NCBI RefSeq assembly: GCF_024710845.1
Contig: NZ_JANJTZ010000066.1
Location: forward strand, 124,001 to 188,000
DNA: 64,000 nucleotides
Source: Mesorhizobium sp.
GTDB lineage: Bacteria; Pseudomonadota; Alphaproteobacteria; Rhizobiales; Rhizobiaceae
Reading direction: 5' to 3'
Part shown: in pieces, positions 43,413-51,584 of the stretch
How positions within the stretch are numbered: the stretch's first letter is position 1
How the letters are laid out: each line of letters opens with the position of its first letter
The notes under the pieces: generated by a model
What the model was told of the DNA's origin: nothing
Database searches by the model: none
The model's input: the letters and a program-made list of their open reading frames with translations, nothing else
Position numbers and translations under genes: made by a program

Positions 43413-44156
43413 TCAGATTCCGAGATAGTTCTGGAGCTTGTCGAGATTTGCCGCGATGTCGCGATTCTTGATCATGTCGATCACCCGGCCTTGTTCCACG
43501 ACGTAGTGGCGATCCGCGACGGTGGAGGCGAAGCGGAAATTCTGCTCGACCAGCACGATCGTGTAGCCGCGCTCCTTCAGGAGCCCGATCGTGCGTCCGA
43601 TCTGCTCGATGATGACGGGAGCCAGTCCCTCGGTCGGCTCGTCGAGCAGCAGGAAGCGGGCGCCGGTCCGCAGGATCCGGGCGATGGCCAGCATCTGCTG
43701 CTCGCCTCCGGACAGCCGCGTGCCCTGGCTGGACAGTCGCTCGCGCAGATTTGGAAAGAGGTCGGAGATTTCCTGGTCGGACATCGCCGACCGGCTGAAC
43801 ACCGGCGGCAGGTGCAGGTTCTCCAGAACCGACAGACTGGCGAAGATGCCACGCTCCTCGGGCACGTAGCCGATCCCGAGGCGTGCGACGGTCCTGGCCG
43901 GAAGCGCAATGGTCTGCCTGTCGGCAAAGACGATCGAGCCGGCGCGCTTGCGCATCACCCCCATGATCGACCGCAGCGTGGTCGTCTTGCCGGCGCCGTT
44001 GCGGCCGAGCAGCGTCACCACTTCGCCGGGAGCGACGTCGAAGTCCATTCCCTGGAGGACATGCGATTCGCCGTACCAGGCGTTGAGACCGCGCACGGCC
44101 AGTAGTGGACCCACCGGCTGGACAGCGGAGGCGGCCGCGGCAGGTGCTTCAGCCAT
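43413..44156 (-). CDS. livF: Branched-chain-type ABC ATP-binding protein (LivF-like), system 2
   Basis: 247 aa ATPase. Walker A is LLGRNGAGKTTTLR, the signature LSGGEQQMLAIARIL and Walker B FLLLDEPTEGLAPV. An Ala-rich stretch (MAEAPAAAASAVQP) precedes the domain. It overlaps the LivG-like gene by 8 bases. Family length is about 235 aa, so only the N-terminal extension is unusual. Confidence 0.9.
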   Translation of the reverse strand: MAEAPAAAASAVQPVGPLLAVRGLNAWYGESHVLQGMDFDVAPGEVVTLLGRNGAGKTTTLRSIMGVMRKRAGSIVFADRQTIALPARTVARLGIGYVPEERGIFASLSVLENLHLPPVFSRSAMSDQEISDLFPNLRERLSSQGTRLSGGEQQMLAIARILRTGARFLLLDEPTEGLAPVIIEQIGRTIGLLKERGYTIVLVEQNFRFASTVADRHYVVEQGRVIDMIKNRDIAANLDKLQNYLGI

Positions 44157-44964
44157 GCGAACCTCCGCCGAGATAGGCTTCGATCACGCGCTGGTCGGCT
44201 GCGACCGTCTTGTAGTCGCCTGCCGCCAGAACCTTGCCTCGGGCCAGCACGGTGATCCGATGCGCAAGGCGCGAGACGACGGAAAGGTTGTGCTCGACCA
44301 TCAGGATGGTGCGCCCTTCCGCGGCCGCGAGAATGAGATCGGCCATCCGGTCGATGTCCTCGTGCGCCATCCCGGCCATGGGTTCGTCGAGGAGCAGCAT
44401 CTTTGGTTCTATGGCAAGAGTGGTCGCCAGTTCGAGGGCGCGCTTGCGGCCATAAGAGAGTTCCGAGGCCCGGGTTCGCGCCATCGTGTCGAGCCCGACT
44501 CCCTTCAAAAGCGCCATTGCCTCGTCGTCGAACCGACGGAGCCGGTTCTCCGATTGCCAGAAGGCGAAAGAGTCGCCGGATTTCCGCTGCAGCGCGATGC
44601 GGACGTTCTGCAGGACGGAGAGCTGGTCGAATACCGCGGAGATTTGAAATGAGCGCACCATGCCCAGCCGCGCGACCTCGGCCGGCTTCAAGGCGGTGAT
44701 GTCCTTGCCCTCGAACAGGATGCTGCCGGCGGTCGGCGTCAGGAACTTGGTCAGGAGGTTGAAACAGGTCGTCTTGCCCGCCCCGTTAGGACCGATGAGC
44801 GCATGGATGTGGCCGCGCTCGATGTCGAGCGAAACGCCGTCGACCGCGGCGAAGCGGTTGAAATCTATCCGCAGATCGCGGCTGGACAGGATGACGTCGC
44901 GACCGTCGGAAGTCGGCAATGCGCTCCCGTCAGCCATGACCGGCCCGTCTGTTGCTAGCTGCAT
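44149..44964 (-). CDS. livG: Branched-chain-type ABC ATP-binding protein (LivG-like), system 2
   Basis: 271 aa ATPase with Walker A IGPNGAGKTTCF, signature LSYGRKRALELATTLA and Walker B MLLLDEPMAGMAHEDID. I prefer ATG 44964, preceded by GGGAGGACC, to the ATG ten codons upstream. About 25 extra N-terminal residues come before the first beta strand. First gene of the second Liv-type operon; its promoter must lie in the AT-rich gap 44965-45202. Confidence 0.88.
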   Translation of the reverse strand: MQLATDGPVMADGSALPTSDGRDVILSSRDLRIDFNRFAAVDGVSLDIERGHIHALIGPNGAGKTTCFNLLTKFLTPTAGSILFEGKDITALKPAEVARLGMVRSFQISAVFDQLSVLQNVRIALQRKSGDSFAFWQSENRLRRFDDEAMALLKGVGLDTMARTRASELSYGRKRALELATTLAIEPKMLLLDEPMAGMAHEDIDRMADLILAAAEGRTILMVEHNLSVVSRLAHRITVLARGKVLAAGDYKTVAADQRVIEAYLGGGSHG

Positions 44965-45075
44965 CGATGGTCCTCCCGGCAGGATAATGACCAACCGGCC
45001 GGGCCATGGCCAGCTTGGCTTCGCGCCACGCGGCGCTTTCCACGTTTATGGATATTCAGGCAGGTAAGTAATATG

Positions 45076-45192
45076 CACTCATTTGTTGTGGTGATTTTAC
45101 ATACCCGGAAAATCGAGCAATACCTAGAAAAACTGTCTAGACATCGATGTGCTGACGATATCGTATTCCGGAAATCGCATTTTTAATGAGTG
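45076..45192. promoter_or_regulatory. AT-rich divergent promoter region with inverted repeats
   Basis: Part of the 238-base gap between the second Liv-type operon (-) and the paired acyl-CoA dehydrogenases (+), much richer in A/T than its surroundings. CACTCATT (45076-45083) is the reverse complement of AATGAGTG (45185-45192). Inside lie CTAGA-N7-TCTAG (45124-45140) and the palindrome TTCCGGAA in GTATTCCGGAAATC. These could be operators for either direction. No gene is seen. Confidence 0.35.
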
Positions 45193-45202
45193 GTGCTTGC
45201 AT

Positions 45203-46396
45203 ATGGATTTTTCGCTGTCGCCGGACGAACGCGCGTTCCGTGAGGAGGTGCGTGCTTTCCTGCGCGAGCGCCTGCCGAAGGACATCGCGCGGCGGCATGC
45301 GCGGGGCTATCATCCGCCAAAGGCCGATCTGATACGATGGCAGGTGATCCTGCACGAGAAGGGGTGGTCGGCGCCCGGCTGGCCGCGCGAATGGGGCGGA
45401 CCCGGCTGGAGTGCGATCCAGCAGTTCATCTTCGAGGACGAATGCGCGCTTGCGGACGCGCCGCTGCCAAGCCCGTTCGGCCTCAAGCTGGTTGGCCCCG
45501 TCATCTACACGTTCGGCTCGGACGAGCAGAAGGCGAAATACCTGCCGAAGATACTGTCGGGAGAGACGTTCTGGTGTCAGGGCTTCTCGGAACCTGGTTC
45601 AGGCTCCGACCTCGCGTCTCTCCAGACCAGGGGCGAACGCGACGGAGGAGACTTCGTCGTCAACGGCAGGAAGATCTGGACCACCGAGGCGCATTTCGCA
45701 GACATGATGTTCTGCCTGGCGCGCACGGAAAAATCAGAACGGCAGCAGGACGGCATCTCCTTCCTGCTGATCGACATGAATGATCCGGGCATGACCGTCC
45801 GCCCGATCGCCACGATCGACTCGGGGCATACGGTCAACGAGGTCTTTATCGACGATGTCCGCGTCCCTGGGCGCGACCTGGTCGGCGAGCCGGGCAAGGG
45901 CTGGACCTACGCCAAGTTCCTGCTGGACAACGAGCGGACGACGAACTCCTTCGTCCACCGCTCGAAACGCGACTTCCGGCGAATGATGGACATCGCCCGC
46001 GCGGCCCAGGCCGATGGCGGCAGCGTCCTTGAGGACGAAGCGTTCCGCCGCCGCGCGGCGCGCGTCGAGATCGACCTCAAGGCGCTGGAATGGGCGGTGT
46101 TGCGGATGCTCTCGGGCGAGGTTCCGGATCCGAGCGCCTCCGCTTCGGCCCTGAAGCTCAAGGGTTCGTCCATCCAGCATGAGATCCTCGATCTCGCCAT
46201 CGCGGCGATGGGCCCGGACATAATCCCTTTCTATCCCGACACGGAACAGGGTCCGGGCGACAACCTTCCGTTCTGGACGCCGGACGAAGCTCCAGGCCTC
46301 ATGGCGCAATACCTCTATCGCCGTGCCGGGACGATCTATGCCGGCACGTCGGAGGTCCAGCGCGGCATCATCTACAAGCAGCTTTCCAGGAGATAG
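45203..46396 (+). CDS. Acyl-CoA dehydrogenase, large subunit type (PimC-like)
   Basis: 397 aa flavoprotein. SAPGWPREWGGPGWSAIQQF near residue 60 and CQGFSEPGSGSDLASLQTRGE are typical of the larger partner in two-gene dehydrogenases (pimeloyl-CoA or steroid side-chain types). AGTIYAGTSEVQRGIIYKQL ends the protein. The ATG at 45203 begins MDFSLSPDERAFREEV. The next gene, a smaller dehydrogenase, starts 2 bases after its stop, so a heteromeric alpha-beta enzyme is likely. The acyl substrate may be a dicarboxylic or ring-bearing CoA ester. Confidence 0.88.
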   Translation: MDFSLSPDERAFREEVRAFLRERLPKDIARRHARGYHPPKADLIRWQVILHEKGWSAPGWPREWGGPGWSAIQQFIFEDECALADAPLPSPFGLKLVGPVIYTFGSDEQKAKYLPKILSGETFWCQGFSEPGSGSDLASLQTRGERDGGDFVVNGRKIWTTEAHFADMMFCLARTEKSERQQDGISFLLIDMNDPGMTVRPIATIDSGHTVNEVFIDDVRVPGRDLVGEPGKGWTYAKFLLDNERTTNSFVHRSKRDFRRMMDIARAAQADGGSVLEDEAFRRRAARVEIDLKALEWAVLRMLSGEVPDPSASASALKLKGSSIQHEILDLAIAAMGPDIIPFYPDTEQGPGDNLPFWTPDEAPGLMAQYLYRRAGTIYAGTSEVQRGIIYKQLSRR

Positions 46397-46398
46397 CG

Positions 46399-47493
46399 GT
46401 GGACCTTCGTCCGAACGAACAGCAGAGCATGCTGCGCGACAGCGCGCGCCGGTTTCTCGGTGAAGCGTACGACTTCGATGCGCGGCGCAAGGACATCGTG
46501 GGCAATCCGTCTCCTGGCCTATGGAAGGTGGTCACGGATCTTGGATGGCCGGGTGCTGCCTTGCCCGAAGACGCCGGCGGTCTCGGTGGATCGGTCGTCG
46601 AATACGCGATCCTGATGGAGGAGATGGGGCGCTCGCTCTATGTCGGGCCGTTCCTCTCGACCGCGATCTGCGCAGCTGCGCTTCGGTCCGCCGAGGGGCC
46701 GCGCGCATCCGAATTGGTGGCGCAGATCGCCTCGAACGGCGCGAAGGTTGCTCTGGCCCATGGCGAGCCTGGCGGGCGCGGTTTTTTCGATCGCCCGACA
46801 GCGGTCGCGCGAGGGGACGGAGACGGCTACAGGATCAGCGGCCGCAAGCGCCTCGTGCATGATCTCGCGGCGGCCGATTTCGCGCTCGTCACCGCCGCGA
46901 TCGCCGACGGGGTGGGTCTGTTTCTCGTAACCCCGGACATTTCCGGTCTTGCCCGGCGCGACTACCGCGCGATTGACAATGGTCAGGCGTCGGACCTGGA
47001 ACTCGACGGCACGCCGGCCGAGTTGATCGTCGCAGGCGACGCCGCGCAGCGTGCATTGGACGACGGCTTCTACTGGCTGTCGATCGGATTGGGCGCGGAA
47101 GCCGTCGGCATCGCCGAGGGTGCGCTCAGCCACACCAGTGACTATGTCGGCGTCCGCAGGCAGTTCGGCCGCATGTTGAGCGACTTCCAGGTGATCCAGC
47201 ACAGGCTCGCCGACATGTTCGTCGAGATCGAGCAGTTGAAGTCGTCGCTGCTTGGCGCCATGTCGACGCATGGAGGCGGCCCCCTCGAGCGGATGCGCGC
47301 CGCGCTCGGCCTCAAGGTGCTTGCCGGGCAGGTTGCCGCCAAGGTCTGTGGCGACGGACTGCACCTGCACGGCGGCATGGGGATGACCGACGAGATGCCG
47401 ATCTCGCACTTCTACCGCCGTGCCCGCGTGCTCGAGGCACAGTACGGGAACTCCGACTACTTCCTGGCAGCCTACGCCCGTCTGCTGGATTGA
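46399..47493 (+). CDS. Acyl-CoA dehydrogenase, small subunit type (PimD-like)
   Basis: 364 aa, GTG start after CCAGGAGATAGCG. The N-terminal domain (LRPNEQQSMLRDSARRFLGE; LGWPGAALPEDAGGLGGSVVEY) and the C-terminal helices (VGVRRQFGRMLSDFQVIQHRLADMF; LHLHGGMGMTDEMPISHFYRRA) are of ACAD type. The middle FAD/substrate strand (LAHGEPGGRGFF) lacks the usual T-E-P-x-A-G-S-D, as in small partners of heteromeric dehydrogenases. It probably needs the large subunit for full activity. Confidence 0.87.
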   Translation: MDLRPNEQQSMLRDSARRFLGEAYDFDARRKDIVGNPSPGLWKVVTDLGWPGAALPEDAGGLGGSVVEYAILMEEMGRSLYVGPFLSTAICAAALRSAEGPRASELVAQIASNGAKVALAHGEPGGRGFFDRPTAVARGDGDGYRISGRKRLVHDLAAADFALVTAAIADGVGLFLVTPDISGLARRDYRAIDNGQASDLELDGTPAELIVAGDAAQRALDDGFYWLSIGLGAEAVGIAEGALSHTSDYVGVRRQFGRMLSDFQVIQHRLADMFVEIEQLKSSLLGAMSTHGGGPLERMRAALGLKVLAGQVAAKVCGDGLHLHGGMGMTDEMPISHFYRRARVLEAQYGNSDYFLAAYARLLD

Positions 47494-47560
47494 ACGGCGG
47501 GCCGGGGGTCGCACGGCTGCCGTAATGACGGCCGGCGGCGCGGCCGTTCTTGCCCGCCGT
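47494..47560. terminator. Possible bidirectional terminator between convergent genes
   Basis: ACGGCGGGC (47494-47502) pairs perfectly with GCCCGCCGT (47552-47560), with a smaller ACGGCC/GGCCGT stem inside. It fills the gap between the stops of the dehydrogenase (+) and the IclR gene (-). There is no T-run, so factor-dependent termination or chance is possible. Confidence 0.35.
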
Positions 47561-48417
47561 CAGGCGAAGAGCGGTTCGGCAATCACGGTGCCGCGGGTTG
47601 CACATTCGCCCTTCGCCGACATTTCGGCCGCCGCCGCCAGCGTCAGTTCGAGCAGGCGCGGCAAGTCGCGCCGGATTTCCTCGGCGGGACCGCCCAAGCC
47701 AAGCACCAAAGGCGGTTCCTTAAGCGGCTCGGGCAGCGGCACGGCAATGATGCCCGCACCCTTGAAGAAGCCGTCGCTGGAATAGGCATAGCCTTCGCGG
47801 CGGATATCATGGATCTCGGCTTTCACCTCGGCTGGCTCGATCCGCGCCTGCCCTTCGGTCCGGTCGGCGTTCGCCCGGCGCACGAGGCGGTCGATGGCGC
47901 CGTCCTCGTCGAGAGAAAGCAGCGCGCGCCCCATCGACGTGTCGACCAGCCGCTGCCGGCTGCCGATCGGCAGATAATAGCGAACCCGCGTTTCGGGCGC
48001 GACGACGCGGACGTACTGGATGTGGTTTTCATTGCGGAATCCGAGAACCACGGTCTGCCCGGTCTCTGCGGCGAGGTGCTCGGTGACATCGTTCAGGACG
48101 TCAGGCGCAAAGCCACCGCTGTAGGTCCAGCCGCCGAGCAAACCGACACGAAGGCTCGCCTGGTATGTGCGGGCGGTCTTGTCGAAGTGAAGGTAGCCGA
48201 GCCGCGCCAGGCTTTTGAGCAAGGCCGCCGTGCTGGAGATCGGATAGTTGAGCTGGATCGCGATGTCGGTCGTCGAGAGCGGCCGGCGCACCTCTTTGAG
48301 CAGTTCCAGAATCTGCAGGACGCGTTTGGCCGACTTTATCGTCGCGGAGTCGTTGTCCGGCTCGAAACGGTCACTGTTGCCGGCCTGCATGGCGGCAGGG
48401 CGCTGACTTTGCGACAT
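47560..48417 (-). CDS. IclR family transcriptional regulator
   Basis: 285 aa. The N-terminal winged helix (about 30-95) reads SAKRVLQILELLKEVRRPLS then DIAIQLNYPISSTAALLKSL. The C-terminal effector domain includes YYLPIGSRQRLVDTSMGRALLSL. The ATG at 48417 follows GGGAGAGGGAA; codons further upstream run through the operator region. It is divergent from a binding-protein gene and close to the paired dehydrogenase, so likely controls uptake and first steps of one acid. A 16-bp palindrome lies 61 bases upstream. Confidence 0.88.
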   Translation of the reverse strand: MSQSQRPAAMQAGNSDRFEPDNDSATIKSAKRVLQILELLKEVRRPLSTTDIAIQLNYPISSTAALLKSLARLGYLHFDKTARTYQASLRVGLLGGWTYSGGFAPDVLNDVTEHLAAETGQTVVLGFRNENHIQYVRVVAPETRVRYYLPIGSRQRLVDTSMGRALLSLDEDGAIDRLVRRANADRTEGQARIEPAEVKAEIHDIRREGYAYSSDGFFKGAGIIAVPLPEPLKEPPLVLGLGGPAEEIRRDLPRLLELTLAAAAEMSAKGECATRGTVIAEPLFA

Positions 48418-48471
48418 TTCCCTCTCCCATCTTATTCTTCCGACCCAGACACCCGCACGGACAAATTTATA

Positions 48472-48493
48472 ATGAGCGACATTCATGAATGTC
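48472..48493. promoter_or_regulatory. Candidate operator: 16-bp perfect palindrome overlapping a 15-bp dyad
   Basis: GACATTCATGAATGTC at 48478-48493 is perfectly self-complementary, fitting an IclR-type operator. Overlapping it, ATGAG-CGACA-TTCAT (48472-48486) matches the ATGAN-N5-NTCAT layout found at other promoters. It lies in the 303-base AT-rich divergent region 48418-48720, in which I see no gene, so an IclR and a TetR-type protein could compete here. Confidence 0.5.
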
Positions 48494-48720
48494 CGGCTGT
48501 GCTCCTTCCTAAGCCAGGATGCGAAAAACTAGCAGAAATCCACGGATGTGCAAAGGTTGAGAAAGCGCACTACGGCTCTTCACAACGACAAAAATGAGTG
48601 AGACTTTTTTAAGCGCTGAAGCCAGCGGCGATGTTGTCGACGAGACGGGGAAGCCTGGCCCACGACCGCACCGGCAGCCCGGCGCCAATGAATCGATTTT
48701 CGGCTGGAGGAGAACAGGAC

Positions 48721-49953
48721 ATGAAGACATTCGCAGCAAAGGCAATGGGCTGCACCGCATTCGTCGCGCTCGCGGCGACGGCAGGTGCCGCCTACGCGCA
48801 GGACTCATTCTCAGGAGACGCCATCAAGATCGGGATCTTGAACGACATGGCGAGCGGCTACTCCGACACGGTGGGCGAAGGCCTGTTCCAAACCGTGAAG
48901 TGGGCGGTCGAAGATTTCGGCGGCAAGGTCAAGGGACACCCGGTCGAAGTGCTCAATGCGGACACCCAGCTGAAGGCGGATATCGCCTCGACGACGGCGC
49001 GCCGCTGGATCGATGAAGACAAGGTGGACGTGCTGATATCGGGCTCGGGCAGCCCGATCGCACTCGCTGCGATGGAAGTCGGCAAGGAGAAGGGCGCCGC
49101 AGTGCTCAATACCGGTGGGCTCAGTTCCGACCTGTCGAGCAAGTTCTGCAACGAGATCGCAACGCACTGGAGCCTGGACACCTACGCGGCCGCCAAGGGT
49201 GCGGCAAAAGCCGGCATCGCGATGGGCGCGAAGAAGTGGTTCTTCGTTACCGCGGACTACTCCTTCGGCGAGGCGCTTCAGCGCGACACCGAGGCGGAGC
49301 TGAAGCGCGCAGGGGGGCAGGAGGTCGTGGGTTCCGTCCGGGCACCGCTCGGCACGACGGATTTCTCGTCCTTCCTGCTTCAGGCGCAGGGCTCGGGCGC
49401 TGACACCGTGGCGTTCGCCAACGCCGGCAATGACACGATGAACTCGCTGAAACAGGCAAACGAGTTCGGCCTCGCGGCGGGAGGACAGAAGCTGATCGGT
49501 CTCGTGACCAGCATCACCGACACCTACGCGCTTGGATTGGACGTCGCCAAGGGACTGCTCGTCACCGAGAGCTTCTACTGGGATCGCGACGACGACACGC
49601 GCGCCTACGCGAAGCGTTTCGAGGAGAAGTTCGGTCGCATGCCGACGCAGAGCCAGGCAGTCGCCTACTCGGCGGTGACCCACTATCTGCGCGCCGCGGA
49701 AGCGGCCGGCAGCGACGACGGCAAGACCGTGACGGCCCACATGAAGAAGATGCCGGTGAAGGACTTCTTCGCGATCGACGGCAAGGTGCGCGCGGACGGT
49801 CGCCTGATCCCGTCCTACATCTACCTGCTGCAGGCGAAGAAGCCGGAGGAGTCGAAGGGCGGCTGGGATCTCTACACCATCGTCGAGAAACTGCCCGGCG
49901 ATCAGGCCTACCGGCCGGTGGAAGAGAGCGCGTGTCCTCTCCTGAAGGGCTGA
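48721..49953 (+). CDS. ABC transporter substrate-binding protein (LivK-type)
   Basis: 410 aa periplasmic binding protein. The signal peptide MKTFAAKAMGCTAFVALAAT continues to AGAAYA before QDSFSGDAIKIG. KIGILNDMASGYSDTVGEGLFQ and VLISGSGSPIALAAMEVGKEKG are lobe-1 segments. FVTADYSFGEALQRDTEAELKRAGG is a typical lobe crossing. It starts after GGAGGAGAACAGGAC. It stands alone and is the nearest candidate to serve the binding-protein-less Liv-type system at 41519-44964. Divergent from IclR. Confidence 0.88.
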   Translation: MKTFAAKAMGCTAFVALAATAGAAYAQDSFSGDAIKIGILNDMASGYSDTVGEGLFQTVKWAVEDFGGKVKGHPVEVLNADTQLKADIASTTARRWIDEDKVDVLISGSGSPIALAAMEVGKEKGAAVLNTGGLSSDLSSKFCNEIATHWSLDTYAAAKGAAKAGIAMGAKKWFFVTADYSFGEALQRDTEAELKRAGGQEVVGSVRAPLGTTDFSSFLLQAQGSGADTVAFANAGNDTMNSLKQANEFGLAAGGQKLIGLVTSITDTYALGLDVAKGLLVTESFYWDRDDDTRAYAKRFEEKFGRMPTQSQAVAYSAVTHYLRAAEAAGSDDGKTVTAHMKKMPVKDFFAIDGKVRADGRLIPSYIYLLQAKKPEESKGGWDLYTIVEKLPGDQAYRPVEESACPLLKG

Positions 49954-49977
49954 TACCGCCTCGATCGGCATGCAACC

Positions 49978-50005
49978 GGGGCTTTCCTTCGTGGAAAGCC
50001 CCTTT
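49978..50005. terminator. Hairpin terminator after the binding-protein gene
   Basis: GGGGCTTTCC-TTCGT-GGAAAGCCCC: 10-bp perfect stem with a 5-base loop (49978-50002) followed by TTT. It lies 24 bases after the stop at 49953 and before the convergent gene ending at 50057; the A-rich/T-rich inner stem may let it work in both directions. Confidence 0.7.
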
Positions 50006-50056
50006 GCGCGTCAAGTTCTCCTGCCGTCGAGGCTTGCGCACCGAAGGCGAAGGAAA

Positions 50057-50740
50057 TCAGCCTGCCCGCGGGGCGAAGTCGGTGTCGAGCGCAGCCGCCG
50101 CCTTGCGGTCCCGAGCCTCGATCTGCGACAGAAGGTGGGCGTAGTGTTCGCGCATGTCGGCTGCGAAGGGCTCATAGGGGAAGTCGTCGAACTCGCCGAT
50201 GTCGCGCAGATATTCCATATGACGCCGGCCGGAAGCGTCGAATGCGTGGAACACGGAGTCGCCGGTGCCGTCGAACTCGAGCGGCTTGACGCCGAACCGG
50301 GCGCAAAGGCCCGCATCGAAGGCAGGAGTGGCCTTCAGCCACCTGCCGTCGATGAAGAGGGCGGCGTAACCGTGCCAGCGGAACACGTCGCTGCGCATGA
50401 GTTCGGCCAGACGCGGCGAGGTGAGGTGGTTGCGGACATCGGCATAGCCGAGCTTCGCCGGGATACCGACTGCACGCGCGGCCGCGGCGAGAAGGATGGC
50501 CTTGGGCACACAGAAACCGCTGCCGGCCGCGAGGCAATCGGACGCCGCGTAGCGCGCCGGCTCTAGGCGGAAACTGTAGGGATCGTAGCGGATGCCGTCC
50601 CGGACTGCTAGGTTGAGCCGGACGGCCATTTCGCGCGGACTGCCGGTGCCGGCATGCTGCTGTGCGAACGCGCGTACTGCCGGTGTGTCAAAGTCGAGAA
50701 ATCGCGTGGGTTGCAGATACCGGTTCATTTCATCGTCCAA
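50057..50740 (-). CDS. Transglutaminase-like cysteine protein, copy 2
   Basis: 227 aa paralog of the protein at 9267-9911. The triad is Cys77 (SGFCVPKA), His123 (RWHGYAALF) and Asp142 (ATPAFD). No signal peptide. I chose TTG 50740, which has AAGGA seven bases upstream and gives an N-terminus (x-Asp-Asp) matching the MDD of copy 1; an ATG at 50728 lacks a good ribosome site. It lies alone between a terminator and a divergent TetR gene. Function unknown; the two paralogs in two acyl-CoA clusters suggest a role linked to CoA metabolism. Confidence 0.75.
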   Translation of the reverse strand: MDDEMNRYLQPTRFLDFDTPAVRAFAQQHAGTGSPREMAVRLNLAVRDGIRYDPYSFRLEPARYAASDCLAAGSGFCVPKAILLAAAARAVGIPAKLGYADVRNHLTSPRLAELMRSDVFRWHGYAALFIDGRWLKATPAFDAGLCARFGVKPLEFDGTGDSVFHAFDASGRRHMEYLRDIGEFDDFPYEPFAADMREHYAHLLSQIEARDRKAAAALDTDFAPRAG

Positions 50741-50857
50741 GGCTCGATCCTTCGTGTTGACCGGGCCTTTTGCAGGCTCGGCAAAATCGATCTACAGCTG
50801 TGCGACATATTCCGCCGGCGCGCCATTCCCGCATCGCCGCGGCCCGAGAAGATATGC

Positions 50858-51556
50858 ATGACCCAGAAGACTCCACGCAGACGCCGGCTTCGCAAGGAGG
50901 TTCGCCAGGCCGAACTGCTCGAGGCGGCGGCGGAAATGTTCCGCGAGACCGGCTACCATAATACGTCCACGGCTGAGATCGCGGAACGGGCGGGCGTGGT
51001 CGAGGGCACCATCTACCGCTACTTCTCGACCAAGCGCGAACTGCTCGTCAGCGTCGTGGAGCGCGCCTACGAGAAGGCAATCGCCGATTTCGAAGTGCAA
51101 CTGCAGGGCATATCCGGAACCTGGAACCGGCTGCGCTACCTGATCTGGCGCCATCTCAAGACGATCGAGGAGGACCCGCAACTTGCCAAGCTGGTGACCT
51201 ACGAAATCAAGGTCGACCCGGACTATCGCGGCATGCGCGTCTTCCATCTCAATCGCGCCTACACCCGGCGCACGACCGAGATCATCGAACAGGCGATCCG
51301 CTCCGGCGAGTTCGTGGCCGATGTGCCCATCCCCATCATCCGCGACATGATCTATGGCTGCATCGACCATCACACATGGAGCTATGTGCGAGGCGAGGGC
51401 ACCTTCGATCTCAATTCGACCGCCGACTACATCACCCATCTGGTCTATCGCGGCCTCGTCGCCGACAGGCCGCAGCCCGCTGGCGACCCGTCCCTCGCGC
51501 GGATCGACGAGAGGCTCGCGCGGATCGAAGCTACCCTCGGCGTGGTCGACAAGTAG
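50858..51556 (+). CDS. TetR family transcriptional regulator, paralog B
   Basis: 232 aa regulator with helix-turn-helix AELLEAAAEMFRETGYHNTS, then ERAGVVEGTIYRYFSTKREL. The ligand-binding half shares LRYLIWRHLKTIEEDPQL and RDMIYGCIDHHTWSYVRGEG with the TetR at 32152-32853. Divergent from the transglutaminase-like gene and convergent with the SDR pair. The basic N-terminus (KTPRRRRLRKE) may add DNA contacts. Likely senses an acyl-CoA and could bind the 15-bp dyads seen in this window. Confidence 0.87.
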   Translation: MTQKTPRRRRLRKEVRQAELLEAAAEMFRETGYHNTSTAEIAERAGVVEGTIYRYFSTKRELLVSVVERAYEKAIADFEVQLQGISGTWNRLRYLIWRHLKTIEEDPQLAKLVTYEIKVDPDYRGMRVFHLNRAYTRRTTEIIEQAIRSGEFVADVPIPIIRDMIYGCIDHHTWSYVRGEGTFDLNSTADYITHLVYRGLVADRPQPAGDPSLARIDERLARIEATLGVVDK

Positions 51557-51584
51557 GCGGGCTCCACGGATCCGCGGCTTTCCT

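Noticed and set aside
33949-44964. Both Liv-type systems as true branched-chain amino acid importers
   Set aside because: The family is right, but ligase, dehydrogenase and regulator neighbours argue for carboxylic acids; the substrate stays open.
48417-48486. N-terminal extension of the IclR protein to an ATG at 48486
   Set aside because: It would read through the palindromic operator and lacks a ribosome site; ATG 48417 has a strong one.
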